Origin: Gnetum montanum
Taxonomy: Eukaryota > Streptophyta > Gnetopsida > Gnetales > Gnetaceae
Direction of reading: 5' to 3'
Length of the DNA: 64,000 bases
NCBI GenBank assembly: GCA_015680685.1
Contig: MNCI01008925.1
Coordinates: forward strand, 597,897-661,896
Shown here: piece after piece, positions 40,414 through 52,183 of the stretch
Layout: each line of letters starts with the position of its first letter
Position numbering within the stretch: the first letter of the stretch is position 1
Made by a program: the position numbers and the translations under genes
The notes under the pieces: model-generated
Seen by the model: only the letters and a program-made list of their open reading frames with translations
What the model was told of the DNA's origin: nothing
Databases searched by the model: none

Positions 40414-42760
40414 ATGTCTTCTTCTCACAAGAGTGATTCTCTATCCAAGTTTGACGAAGTAAATTAGCAAGTGCCCCAACAATACAGAGTGGTATATGTT
40501 CATCTTGATGAGTATGTACCTAATTTCACCTTTGTACTGCTACCATGGCAAGACATGGAGGGCAACATTGTGTTGCCACCCGATCGATCCATTCTTGTGA
40601 TGCTCCAACAAACTCTTATGTGGTTGGGCATCTAGGGGCTTTATGCTGAATATTTTGTGCAAGATAGTGACGCTAGGGATTACCATCCCACTTGCACAAC
40701 ATCTAAGGGATTGATAGCTAAAGTAGCATTATGAATCTGTGAAAGGGAAGTGGTCCAATGATTCCCCATTCCTGACATACCAAAAAAGATGGTGGAGAAT
40801 CCTTCTTAAGGGGTTTTCCATTTAGAGAAACTCCTCTCTTTGACTTTAGTGATGGAGGTCAAAACCAGAACCTACAATCAACGATCCATAATTCAGGTTC
40901 TCGCAAGAATGGATCCAACGACAAAGGGGGATCCAAGGAGAAGAGTCATGGCAAGGATGCAAACAAGAAACATGATCGTGATCGTGGCCATGACCATCGA
41001 AGAGGGGCTGGTAGGCACTATGAGGGTGGTAGTCGTCCTTCCTCTTCACCTTTGTCATCATCTTCTTCCTCTTTTGGCTTTGAACACAACCATAGGGGAC
41101 ACAATCATGATGGAGGTGATTGACAAGACAAAGATGATCATAGGGATCATTAGGCAAGTCAAGACCTAGGGCGTGGGCATTCAAGAGAGGCCTGTCACCA
41201 TGAATGAAGGGGTAGTAGAGGGCATTGTAGGCACTAGAATCATGGCCTTCATAAGACTTTGCTTGCTACTCAGAGTATGCTAAACATTGCTAAGGTAGTG
41301 AGAATTCCTACAAGGCACATTAAGAATAGTCAGATCAAAAGGTTAGACATGAACAATATTCCTATATTCGAAGGGGGATATAACTTAGATCTACAGAACC
41401 ACCTTCAAGCTTTCCATGATGCTTATGCCTTGCATAATATAGAAAATAACTTGCAAAAGCTTAAGTTGTTTTCTAGGACACTTATCAAAGAAGCAATAAG
41501 CTAGTACTAGTTCTTAGAATCAAAATCCATTAGACGGTGAAGTACAATGCTTAAATTATTCAATGATAAATATCAGATGTACTCTTGAGTGTCCAACTTA
41601 AGGAGACAAATTCGAGGATGGAAACAGAGGACACATGAACCCTTGGATGATGTCATGGGCCGATATTATTCTCTATTACATAGATGTCCTAGCCATGGTT
41701 ATTCTCAACAAGAGCAACTTTGCCACATCATAGATGGGCTTCGATCAGAAACGAGGAGAACTCTTGGAGTCCATTAGATCCAACAGTTGATTGGGTAGGT
41801 GGAAAAAGAAGAAGAAGAGTTGAGGAAATGTCAAAGCGTAGAAGAATAACACTACGATCCTTCTATTTGCAAGACGGACTATATGAGGTTCAATTTTGTG
41901 ATAGTGAGGAGGAATCATCACTTGATGAGGTGGTGAACTAGAAAACCTTGCTAATTTAAATATTTACCTTTGAAATTTCTACTAAGGTAGATTAGTTATG
42001 GGACTATATGGATAGTAGATTTCAAGCTGTCCTAAAAATTTCTGAAGAGTCTAAAGAACAAAGTAGTGATCATGACTAAAGGAGGCGAAAAGAAGTTGAA
42101 TGTGTCAATCAAAGGAGTAAGGGCACAATTGCTGCAATAGATGAAGTTGCAAAAATTGAGTCAAATGATGATGGTAGGTGTGACATCTGCCATATGAACA
42201 TCCTAAGGGATGCTGCCCCATCATGTCACACTTACAAGAGTCTGGGATGTATGCTCTGAATCCACGACTAGCAAAAAGGCAAGCACTCAGAAGGTTGCCT
42301 TAACCTTAAGGTAATCCTAGGTAGTTCCATTAGCAACAATAGTATTATTCAAGTGGAACTTCACTGCAATCGTATGAGTAGTATCAATAGTGGTAGCAAC
42401 CATAGTCATGGGTGCTATCACTGCCAAGGCAGCAATACCCTTATAGACAATTAGATCCATATGGGTATTACGTTTAACAACCCCTATCTCCATGTGACTC
42501 TTTCCATCACATTTCTACTTTCCAACATTACTACTACCCTCCTAAATACTATCGAACTTATTCTTCACATTCAAGGAGGGATACCACTTTTTATCTTTGT
42601 CCTCCTCCTGTTCCTGCACCTATTCCTCCACCTTCAACATAGCTATCGCTTGCTCCATTTTATGCAGTGTGAACTTCCAACCCAACCACAACAATGCAAC
42701 ACTACCAGGGCTATCAATCTACAACCGGTTTATCAATCGAGTGGTTTTGATACTAGATCA
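40414..42760 (+). pseudogene. gag: gag of element B, broken
   Basis: ATG at 40414 (MSSSHKSDSLSKFDEV) followed soon by a stop. The family N-terminal motif VVYVHLDEYVPNF and EGNIVLPPD come next. A charged, H/D/G-rich middle follows, then the Gag core (NIPIFEGGYNLDLQNHLQAF; LRRQIRGWKQRTHEPLDD; CHIIDGLRSETRRTLG). The zinc knuckle near 42180-42225 is split by a one-base loss (CDIC, then YEHP in another frame). A P/Y-rich tail ends the protein. Confidence 0.75.
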
Positions 42761-42900
42761 TGGTAAAGATCTTTTTTTTGACCCAACAGTCCACTTAAGC
42801 CCTCATACATGTAGTTGGCAACCCTGCTTCTCCATCTCTTTTTACATCTAATTCCTTTGAGTTCCCTTCAAACTAAATACTGCTTAGAATCCATACTGTT

Positions 42901-43400
42901 ATGCTCACTCATGATGTATTTGATTGGATCCAGGCTAGGAACCTTCCTAGAAAATTAGCTAATCTTGGGAGTCCTCTTATTTATTTACAGATTGTTAGGA
43001 ATGAACCATGTAAAACTCTTCTTGATTTAGGTTCCAGTGTGAACTTGATTTCTCATGAGATGTATATTGCTTGGAACCTGCCACCCCTCAAGAAGAGCAA
43101 TATTTGATTAGAATTGGCAGACTAGTCCATTACTCTTCCATAAGGACTAGTGAAAGACATTGTGACCACTGTCTGTGGGTGGTCTTATCTTACTAATTTC
43201 CTAGTAATCAAGGTTGAGAATTGTAAAGGGGACTTTCCAATCATCATGGGAAGGGCATGGCTAAGCACTATTAATGCAAGAATGAGCATAAGAGATCTTT
43301 CCTTAGAGATATCTAAGGAAAATGAATTTGGAAAGATTGAGAAGAAGTGAGTTCCATGCATCGCGTACAATGATAGAGGGTGCAATTATGTGTAGAAACT
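42901..43400 (+). pseudogene. pol: Protease region of element B, active site altered
   Basis: LLDLGSSVNLISHEMY has D-L-G where the retropepsin has D-S-G. FPIIMGRAWLSTINAR is the matching flap/end motif (family: ILGRPWLxT). Stops lie after KKSNI and KIEKK. The same region in elements C and D aligns well. Confidence 0.8.
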
Positions 43401-43536
43401 CTGGTCCATGAAATGAACATTTATTTCCACATGCAAGTAGTATGCACCTGAAGCAGATATTCAAAGGGGTCTATACGTAGCAGCCACAAAACAAGAGGGC
43501 ACCTAATGGCTGATCACTGATCTTGAAAGTAGCGTA

Positions 43537-45180
43537 ATGTGCATGGAACCTACTAAGAGCTTGACATGTGCTTATGTCGCAGGCATGGATGAACTAGAGC
43601 AAGTTCATTACCAACTATTTGATAATGCAAATGATGATACCTATTGGGGAGAGCTGGAAATTCTTGAAAATTTTAAACAAGAGCCCCTTGAGTTAAAAAC
43701 TCTACCTGTCGGCATAGAATATGCATTCTTGAAAAATGGGAAGCTGGTAATAATCAATGTAAATCTTGGTCCAGAACAAAAATAGATGCTATTGAATGTG
43801 GTTGATAAATGGTCAATAGCCTTTGCTTGGTCATATCTTAAACTCATAGGGATTGATCCTAGGATATGCCAACATTGTATCTACACTAACCTAGCCATGA
43901 AGCCAAAGAGGTAGCCACAAAGGTGATTGAACCTCAAATTAAAGTAGATCATCAAAGAAAATTAAAAAACTCCTCAAGGTAGGGTTTATCTATGCAAAAG
44001 GTAGGGTTTATCTATCCCATTGCAGATAGTGAGTGGGTTAGTCCACTCATGATTATGCCAAAAAAAGGGGGCAAGTGATGGTTTGCATTGATTTTTGGCT
44101 ATTGAATATGGCAATATTCAAAGATCATTTTTTGTTGCCATTCGTTGATCAAGTGTTGGCACCATATCTAGGCATTGCTATTATAGTTTTCTAGATGGAT
44201 ATAATGGCTATAACCAAATATAGATCATGCTAGAGGACCAGGCCAAAACAACATTCACGAGTCCCTAGGGGGCCTTTGCATATCGCAAGATGTCATTTAG
44301 CCTATGCAATGCCTCTACTACATTCCAATGCCTGGTCTTGAGTTTTTTCAACAGAAAATTGGTAGTAGAGAAAAAGTCTTTATGGATGACTTCTCCACTT
44401 ATGGTGCTATGTGCGAGCAAGCCTTGGACCACCTTGAGCAAGTACTAAAAAGATGTGTGGAGACAAATCTATAGCTCAATTAGCAAAAGAGCCATCTCAT
44501 GGTCCAATAAGGCATTGTATTGGGGCACAAAATCTCATAAGCAAGGATTGAGGTCAACCCTAAAAAAATAAGGATCATCCAAGGGATTACCTACCAACCA
44601 AAAACTATAAAAGATGTCCGCTCATTTCTTAGACACACTAGCTACTATCAATGATTCATAGAGAATTTCTTTAAGATCACAAAATCGTTGGTCAAGCTAA
44701 CAAAGAAAGATGCTTTATTTGTTTGGACCAAGGAATGTGAAAAAGAATTCCAACAATTGAAGGAGAAACTTGTAGAAACTCTAATTCTATAGGCACCTAA
44801 CTAGTCCAGACTATTTCACGTTATGAAGGATGCATCAAATTATACCTTGGGGGCTGTGCTTATGCATTTGGATGACAAGAAATGTACATATTACATCCAT
44901 TGTGCAAGCTGAAGCATTGTGGGTGCACAATTGAACTACACCACCACAAAAAAAGAAAAAAAAAAGAATTGATGGTAGTGGTATTTGTTTTAGAAAAGTT
45001 CAGGCATTATGTGCTTGGATACAAAGTGTTTGTGTTCATAGACCATAGTGCATTCACTTCTTCATGAACAAGCCAACAGTAAGCTCCCATGTCATAGAGT
45101 GGCTAGTGATCTTATAGGAATTCGATCTTCCGATGATAGATTAGAAGGGAACTGAGAATGTGATTACTAACGACTTGTCT
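43537..45180 (+). pseudogene. pol: Reverse transcriptase and RNase H of element B, broken
   Basis: Starts with the linker MEPTKSLTCAYVAGMDELEQ and LPVGIEYAFLKNGKLVIINV. Reverse transcriptase fragments in changing frames follow: FLDGYNGYNQI, TTFTSP, then an intact active site KVFMDDFSTYGA. The connection DVRSFLRHTSYYQ comes next, then RNase H (KELMVVVFVLEKFRHYVLGY, FIDHSAFTSS). Multiple stops and frameshifts are present. MDDFSxYG is diagnostic of the Athila branch. Confidence 0.85.
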
Positions 45181-45369
45181 CAGTTGCGATGGGACAATAA
45201 AGAGGAAGGCCCACTATCTAATCTATTTCCTAATGAACTCCTCTTTACTAGGGCTATAATTGAACAATTTCCTACAGAGCCTAAATGGTACGATGGAATT
45301 CTCTCACTCAAGTGATGCCACAAGGATTGAACCATTGAAAGAAACAACAATTTTTTCACTAGGTGAAAT

Positions 45370-45694
45370 GCTTCATGGAGATCAATGGACACCTCTACAA
45401 GGTGTGCGTTGATGGCCTGGTTCATTGGTGTGTCCTTAATGCTAATCAACTGCACGTTCTTCAGGATGTTGATAAGGGTCCTTGTGGGGGCCACTATGCT
45501 AGGAGACTTACAACCATTAAAATTCTAATGGTAGGGTATTATTGGCCAATAATTTTCAAGGATGCTCATCAATTTGTCTACTCTTGTGAACACTACCAAT
45601 GAGATGGAGGAATGACTACTCGAATGGAGAAACCTCAATAGTGGATCGAACCACTAGAACCCTTTGACATCTGAGGCATTGCCTTCATAGGTTT
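45370..45694 (+). pseudogene. pol: Integrase of element B, N-terminal part, interrupted
   Basis: Contains the HHCC finger region (LQDVDKGPCGGHYARRLTTI, ILMVGYYWPIIFKDAH, FVYSCEHYQ, where H replaces the second Cys) and runs toward the first catalytic Asp (expected GIDFIGP, here GIAFIG, so the Asp is Ala). Element C inserts at 45695. The coding sequence resumes at 55700. Confidence 0.8.
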
Positions 45695-46536
45695 TGATGA
45701 GCAGCGAGGTACCCCTACACTCAACCATATGAATACAAGCATTCACGCGTGATTCGGTTGAACTCCAGGGATTAAGTGCTTATGTGCCTACGCAGAACAA
45801 GGATGAGTTATGTAGTCGTTGTCTTCCCAAGCTTACTTGTAAGGCACAATTGTATGGTTAAGTAAACTTGAGGTGTATGATTTTTATGTTTTTCTTTTAT
45901 ATTTTCTATCCTAGTCTTCTAAGTGTGTGCAATGAAAAGATTTAATTAACTAATGAGTTTTGTAACTCTAATGTGAATCAAATCCTATCACTAGCATCCG
46001 TTCCCACTCTTCGGACACATCCTGAACCAATGTAACACTACTGGGATTACCAAACACTAGTCATTATTGGGTTACCAAGTGTTCCACGTATGCTCGAAGT
46101 GGTTGTGCTGAGTGTGCTAATTCATTGATAATTGATAATTAATAATTCTATGGAAATAACATTAATTAACTACTGAAAGCATCAAATAATAGTAAACAAC
46201 ATTAAATGCAATAATTAAGCTATTTTGAATATCGCAAGGTTTATCACAAAGTTCGTCTTTATTTCTGGACACAAGGTGTGCTTAGGTACACAATGCTCGA
46301 ATAAAGATCCATTCACTCTATGACTCTTACTGCTGGCACTTAGAAATAATTCTAACTCTAGAATAGAAAAATTGTAAGAGTTAGGCTAAGGGACTGAAAA
46401 ACTACTCCCCAAGACCAAGTGCTCATGTCTCTTATTTATAGCCAATGAGATAGGCTTTGACATTGCATGTCCGATGTCGCTTGGCACATCCAATATCACG
46501 TATTCGATATCGGGTCACTTATTTGGTGACTCATCA
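45695..46536 (-). repeat. 3' LTR of element C
   Basis: 842 bp, TGATGAGCAGCGAGG to GACTCATCA. It carries two 14-bp GATATC-type units (46492, 46506), whereas the other LTR has four. The 27-bp length difference between the two LTRs fits two extra units. Confidence 0.9.
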
Positions 46537-48545
46537 TACCCCCACAACTAAATGAAAACTTGTCCTTGAGTTCCTTACAAAATATTGGGAAGGTATGGGA
46601 TTATTGATTGAGCGACAACTGATGATGACATGGACTGAGAGACTCAAAGTGCTCGGTGAATAGATCGACAATGTATTACAGCATTGGTGGTCATAACCAT
46701 TATGGTGAACATTGTACATAGATGACATCTAGATCCTCATTTGATAACTTGAAAAGAGAGAGGGAAAAGAAAATGAGACGCGTTGCTACCGATGTAAAAA
46801 ATGTGCACACTGTTGTTCATCCATGGCCACATGACTCAGCTTGTTCCTTTCATAAATGCTCCAGCTCCAGCTCCAGTCCATCTTGAGTGCTCCCTTCTAT
46901 CCCAATCCATTGTTCATGTGATTACCATCTACACACACAACACAATCATGAATTAGCAAGGATAGATAAAATATAATGTAGTTGATACCTTGCCTCGATA
47001 CGAAGCACATTGGCTAGGTTGTAAGTATGGCAAATACTGGGTTAGAGGTTTGTAAGTGATAACTACCCAAGGTGTAGGGGTGAGATAAGTAATGGAATGG
47101 AAAAATTTGTGACAGGCTCCCATGACTAAGAGTGAACCTTCGATAGCAATAGGATGGAAAACGAAAGAAAATGGAAGATAAGAGGAATAACAATGGTGAA
47201 GTCAATAAAAATGCATAAAAGGGAAAAGAAAAAAAAAGTAGATGTCATGGATGGGGTGAAATGAGAAATAGTTGAGTACAAGAAATGTTTAAGGGAAAGA
47301 ACTTAACAATTGCTCCAAAAGGAATGCTAGTGGGTCCTCCCCAAAGTAGGCACATGCCCTTTATGCCCTGACAAACCCACAAACCAAAGAGTCCGTAGGC
47401 TCCAGGAATGATATATGGAGACAATAGTTAAGAATTCACCCACAAGAATTTACCAAAGAATAACAATGCACCAACCAAGATATAAAATAATCATAAAATC
47501 GGCAATGAGGTAGGATACAGGAAGCAAGATGGAAGAGAAGAGAGAATGGAATGGAATCCCAAAATCAAGGTTGTGTAAAGTCCCTTGTGTATTATGTGGT
47601 TAAGGTGACTTAATAAAATTTAGTCCAAATCTAGATTAAGACTAACCAAATCCAATGAGCTCGCATCAACACACTTGACCAACCCATCCTCCTGAAGCAA
47701 TAAGAATGCTTTCACAGAGCAACCAACATTCCAAAAAGAGAAAAATAGAGGAACAGGAAGTGAGAAAGGGCCTTAGTTAGAGGGAAACTTCAGGCATGGG
47801 TAACATGTCTTTTCAGTGCCATAACCAGTGCTTGTAGCTCATATTCCTTTATTATGTCTAAGGGGTGTGCTTTGAATTCCCACCCATTTTTTTTGAGTGA
47901 GAACCACACCATGCAAAGATTTATTTGATTTATTCAACTTCCTGATATTAGTTGATAGTAGAATGGTGGAAATCTTATGAAAAACATCCAAGCACCCAAG
48001 AGAATAGCTAGCACAAATGCGTTAAATCCCCTTGAAGTCACACCCTTTTCAATCCATTTGAATCTTTCCTTGGTTTGAAGAATACCAAGCCACAAATTCA
48101 TTAATAGGTTTGATTAGAAAAAAGGGATAATACATTTCCAAAATAAAGGGAGACCATAGAGTTGAATGGATGATGTGGACTCATTGTCTATTTTATCAAA
48201 AGAAACCATATCTTAGCATCAACATTAAAAGTCAAAGGTAAAAACCAAACATTACCAATCAACACCGTTATAGTACAACCCACCATCATGAGCACTTACT
48301 ATGTGACGAGTGAAAATAAATCAAACAAAATGTAATAGAGAAAGAAATAGTAAAAATATTAATGATGGTGTATAACAAAAATAAGTAAAAATAAAAAATG
48401 TGTAAAACAAAACAAAATAAAAGAAACTGAGGGCTTAGAATAATTAGCATTGGTGGCCATCTCCCCCATGATTGAGTTGGAAGGAGGAGATCCAAAATAA
48501 TGAGCAAGGCTGTCCATCAATAGAGGTAGTGTTAGTACTACTCAT
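46537..48545 (-). other. 3' non-coding region and polypurine tract of element C
   Basis: No supported ORF. The polypurine tract TTTAGTTGTGGGGGTA (minus, 46537-46552) abuts the 3' LTR. A conserved block around 47330-47405 (on + AGTGGGTCCTCCCCAAAGTA, then GCCCTTTATGCCC) recurs in B and in the element at 15042-23302. Confidence 0.75.
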
Positions 48546-48569
48546 TTTAGGCTCATGGAAAAGTTTGGT

Positions 48570-49860
48570 TTACTGGATGTTGACCAATAATTTCTTATTT
48601 GGGCTTTCAGGTTTATAGATTATCATGGTCCTTGAAGGAAAAGTTTCATGAATGATATAAGGTCCTTCCCATAGTGTTTGAAATTTAGTTCGTTGTGGCA
48701 CATGTGCAGGATTCCAATAAAAAACCCTATCTCCTGGTTGGTATTTGACTTTCCTAATTCTTAGGTCATAATGTTCTTTGTTGAAGGCCTTGTGTAGTTT
48801 GTTGGATGACATGGTGGCTAATCGATTTTCATCTAGCAAGTTAAGATCCATTAATTATTCTTTTTGTGCTAGACTGAGGTCAAGTTTAAGGTCACATGTT
48901 GTAGATAGTGTATGGAGCTCAACTTGGATAGGAATTGTTGGAAGTTTACCATACACTAACTCATAGGAAGAGTAGCCGATAGGGAGTTTTCATGTGGAGC
49001 GGTAGGCCCAAAGAGCATCGTTCAGTTTGGTGCTCCAGTCTCACCTATATTTGCTAATGGTTCATGTCAAAATTTTTGTGATTTCCCTATTGGTGAATTT
49101 GGCTTGACCATTCACTTGAGGATGATATGGTGTAGTCATTTTATGCTTAACTCCTAAGTGTTACATCAACTTCTGAAAAGTCACACCTGTAAAATTTGTA
49201 CCATTATCAGAAATAAGTGCATAAGGCACACCAAACTTGTTTACGATTTGTTGTTGAACAAATCGTGCAATGGTAGATGATGTATAGTTGGTAACGACAA
49301 CTACTTTTGCCCATTTTGTAAAATAGTCAACAGCAACAACAATGTATGCTTTTCCATTGGACATCGGTGTAATAGGCCCCATAAAATCAATACCCCATCT
49401 GTTGAAGGGTTCTAAGGGTTAAATCCATTGTTGTGGACCCTCCATTCTAGTAGTTATTCCCCCATCGTGTTGGCAGCGCTTACAAGATTAGACAAAATGA
49501 TGGGCATCTCGAAATAATGTAGGCCAATAACATCCTGCAAGCAAGATTTTAATGGTTGTTCATCTCCCAACGTAATGATCTGCACAAGGGCCCTCATGAG
49601 TGTCTTGGAGAACTCACAATTGATCTATGTCAAGAAGACACCATCGAACTGAGCCATCGGAACATACCTTGTAAAGGTGTTCGTTGATTTTCATGAAATT
49701 TTTGACTTGGTGGAGAAACTGTTGTTTCTTTTTAACATCCAGCCCTTGTGGTGTTTCTTGTGTGAGAAGATAAGTAAGAATGCTACTATACCAATTTGTA
49801 TTTGTGGGTGATTGATTGTTTATTACACCTGCAAAGATGAGTTCATCAAGGAAGCGATAA
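48570..49860 (-). pseudogene. pol: Integrase of element C, broken
   Basis: On minus: HHCC finger (HEGPCADHYVGR, AGCYWPTLFRDAHHF, SCKRCQ), catalytic Asp in GIDFMGPITPMSNGKAYI, second Asp in ALISDNGTNFTG. NGQAKFTNREI follows, where the family has NGQAE, so the third acidic residue is Lys. C-terminal module: YDLRIRKVKYQPGDRVFYWN and TLWEGPYIIHETFP. Several stops break it. Confidence 0.87.
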
Positions 49861-49869
49861 AAAATTAGG

Positions 49870-51509
49870 TATTCCTCCTCTTTGTTGTTCCATTGCAACT
49901 GAGATAAATGATCGGCAACAACATTCTCAATGCCTCTACAATCTACTATTGTGAGATCAAAATCTTGTAAGATCACAAGCGATCGTATGATGCAAGGGCT
50001 CACCATTGGTTTATTCATAAGAAACCAAGTCGCACTATGATATGTGTGTATAAATACCTTATAGCCTAATACATAGTGCCTAAATTTCTCTAGTGCAAAC
50101 ACCATGACCATTAACTCATTTTCTGTTGTGATGTAGTTGAGTTGTGCACCAGCAATACTTTGACTTGCACAGTGAATGTAATAGGGATGTTTGTGCTCAT
50201 CTAACTATGTAAGTACAGCTCCTAAAGAAAAATTGGACACGTCAGTCATTATATGGAACAGTTTGAACTAGTCATGAGCTTGTAGAATGGGTGTTTCTAT
50301 GAGCTTCTACTTCAAGGTTTGGAAGGCTAACTCACATTCCTTGGTCCATTCAAAGGATATGTCCTTTTTTGTTAATTCTACCAATGGTTTTGCAATCTTC
50401 AAAAAGTTCTCGATGAAGCATCTATAATATCCAGTATGTCCAAGGAATGATCAAACATCTTTAAAAATTTTAGGTTGATGAGTGATTCCTTGGATGACTT
50501 TAATTTTTTCAGGATCTACCTCTATCCCTATTTGTGAAATTTTATGCCCTAATATAATGCCCTCTTAGACCATTAAGTGGCTTTTTTGCCAATTGAGCCT
50601 TAGGTTGGTTTCAACACATCGTTTTAGTACTTGCTCTAATTAGTCTAATGCTTGTTCAAAGTTCGCTCCATAGGTGGAGAAATCATCCATAAAAACCTTC
50701 ACACCATTCCCTATTTGCTGCTGAAATGTACTGAGAACCAAATGTTGAAACATTGTTGGAGCATTGCACAAGCCAAACGACATCTGCCTATATGCAAATG
50801 TCCCCCAAGGACTCATGAATGTAGTTTTGGCTTGGTCTTCTAGTGCTATTTGGATTTGATTGTACCCACTATAACCATCCAAAAAACTATAGTAATAATG
50901 CTCTACAATGGTATCTAAGATTTGGTTAATGAATGGCAATGGAAAATGATCTTTAAATGTTGCCATGTTCAATAGCCTAAATTCTATACAAATCCTCCAT
51001 TTACCACCTTTTTTGGGTACAATGACTAATGGACTAACCCATTCACTATCAGCAATGGGGTAGATGAACCTAGCCTTCAAAAGTTTAGTTTCTTCCTTAA
51101 CTACTTGCTTAAGCTTTAGGTTTAGTCGTCTTTGCAGTTGTCATCGAGGCTTCATAAAGGGATCAGTGTAAATTCTATGTTGGCATATTCTAAGATCTAT
51201 TTTGGTTAATTTGAGATATGACCAATCAAAGGATTTTGACCATTTTTTTACCATCTTCAACAGTCTTTCTTTTTGTTGAAGAGCAAGCTTAGCATTAATG
51301 ATTACCGATTTTCCATTCTTGAGAAATGCATACTCCATACCAGTGGGCAATGATTTTAATTCAAGGGGCTCTTTCTTAAACTCGTCAAGGATTTCCAACT
51401 TTCCCCAGTTGATATTTTCGATGTCACTACTTGGAAGTTGGCGATGGACTTGCTCTAATGCATCTATGCTATCAATATAAGCACAAGTCAAGCTCTCAGT
51501 TGGTTCCAT
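49870..51509 (-). pseudogene. pol: Reverse transcriptase and RNase H of element C, broken
   Basis: Begins with the linker MEPTESLTCAYIDSIDALEQ and LPTGMEYAFLKNGKSVIINA. Reverse transcriptase (about 51080-50640) is open for 146 codons: FIYPIADSEWVSPLVIVPKK, DHFPLPFINQILD, FLDGYSGYNQIQIALEDQ, FGLCNAPTMFQHLV, active site KVFMDDFSTYGANF. After a stop at 50640, GIILGHKIS and GIEVDPEKI follow, then the connection and RNase H (YITTENELMVMVFALEKFRH, ADHLSQLQW). This is the closest to an intact polymerase domain in the window, but stops flank it. Confidence 0.9.
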
Positions 51510-51659
51510 GCATAAAGTTGAATTGCTCTCTAGGTTAGCTATCAGTCACTGGGTGCCTTCTTGTCTTGTTATTTCTGCATACAGGCATCTTTGTATGTCA
51601 GTTACTTGTGCACACTAGTTGCATGTAGGTAATGTTAAGTGTTGTACAAACCAGGACTT

Positions 51660-52100
51660 CTACACGAAGTTGCACCCTTTTTCATTGTATGCGATGCATG
51701 GAACTTTCTTCTTCTTGATCTTCCCAAATGCATTTTCTTTTGATATCTCTAGGGAAAGATCATGTATTCTAAGGTCCGCATCAATTGTACTTAGCCATGC
51801 TCTTCCCATTATGATTGGGAAGCCCCCCTTGCAGTTGTTAACTAAAATCACTAGGAAATTAGCTGGATATGGCCACCCACAAATAGTGGTGATAATGTCC
51901 TCTACTAATCCCAGTGGAATAGTGATGGACTGGTCAACCAACTCTAAACGAATGTTACTCTTATTTAGCGGAGGTAGGTTCCAAGATTTATACATTTCCT
52001 GGGAGATCAAATTAACACCAAAACCTGAATCCAAAAGCACTTTTCAAGGCTCATTTCTAGCAATTTTCAAATAAATAACAGGACTTCTAGGATCAGAGAA
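51660..52100 (-). pseudogene. pol: Protease of element C
   Basis: LLDSGFGVNLISQEMYKSWN keeps the catalytic D-S-G. GGFPIIMGRAWLSTIDAD is the second conserved motif, and a basic stretch KIKKKKVPC ends the domain. Of the Athila-like protease copies here this one alone keeps the catalytic triad motif. A stop lies just upstream at about 52041. Confidence 0.82.
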
Positions 52101-52183
52101 GTTTCTAGGAAGATGACCAGCTTTAATCCAATTAGTGATGGCATGGGTTAACATAATAGTGTGTGTTGAGTGCGATTTTTGGT

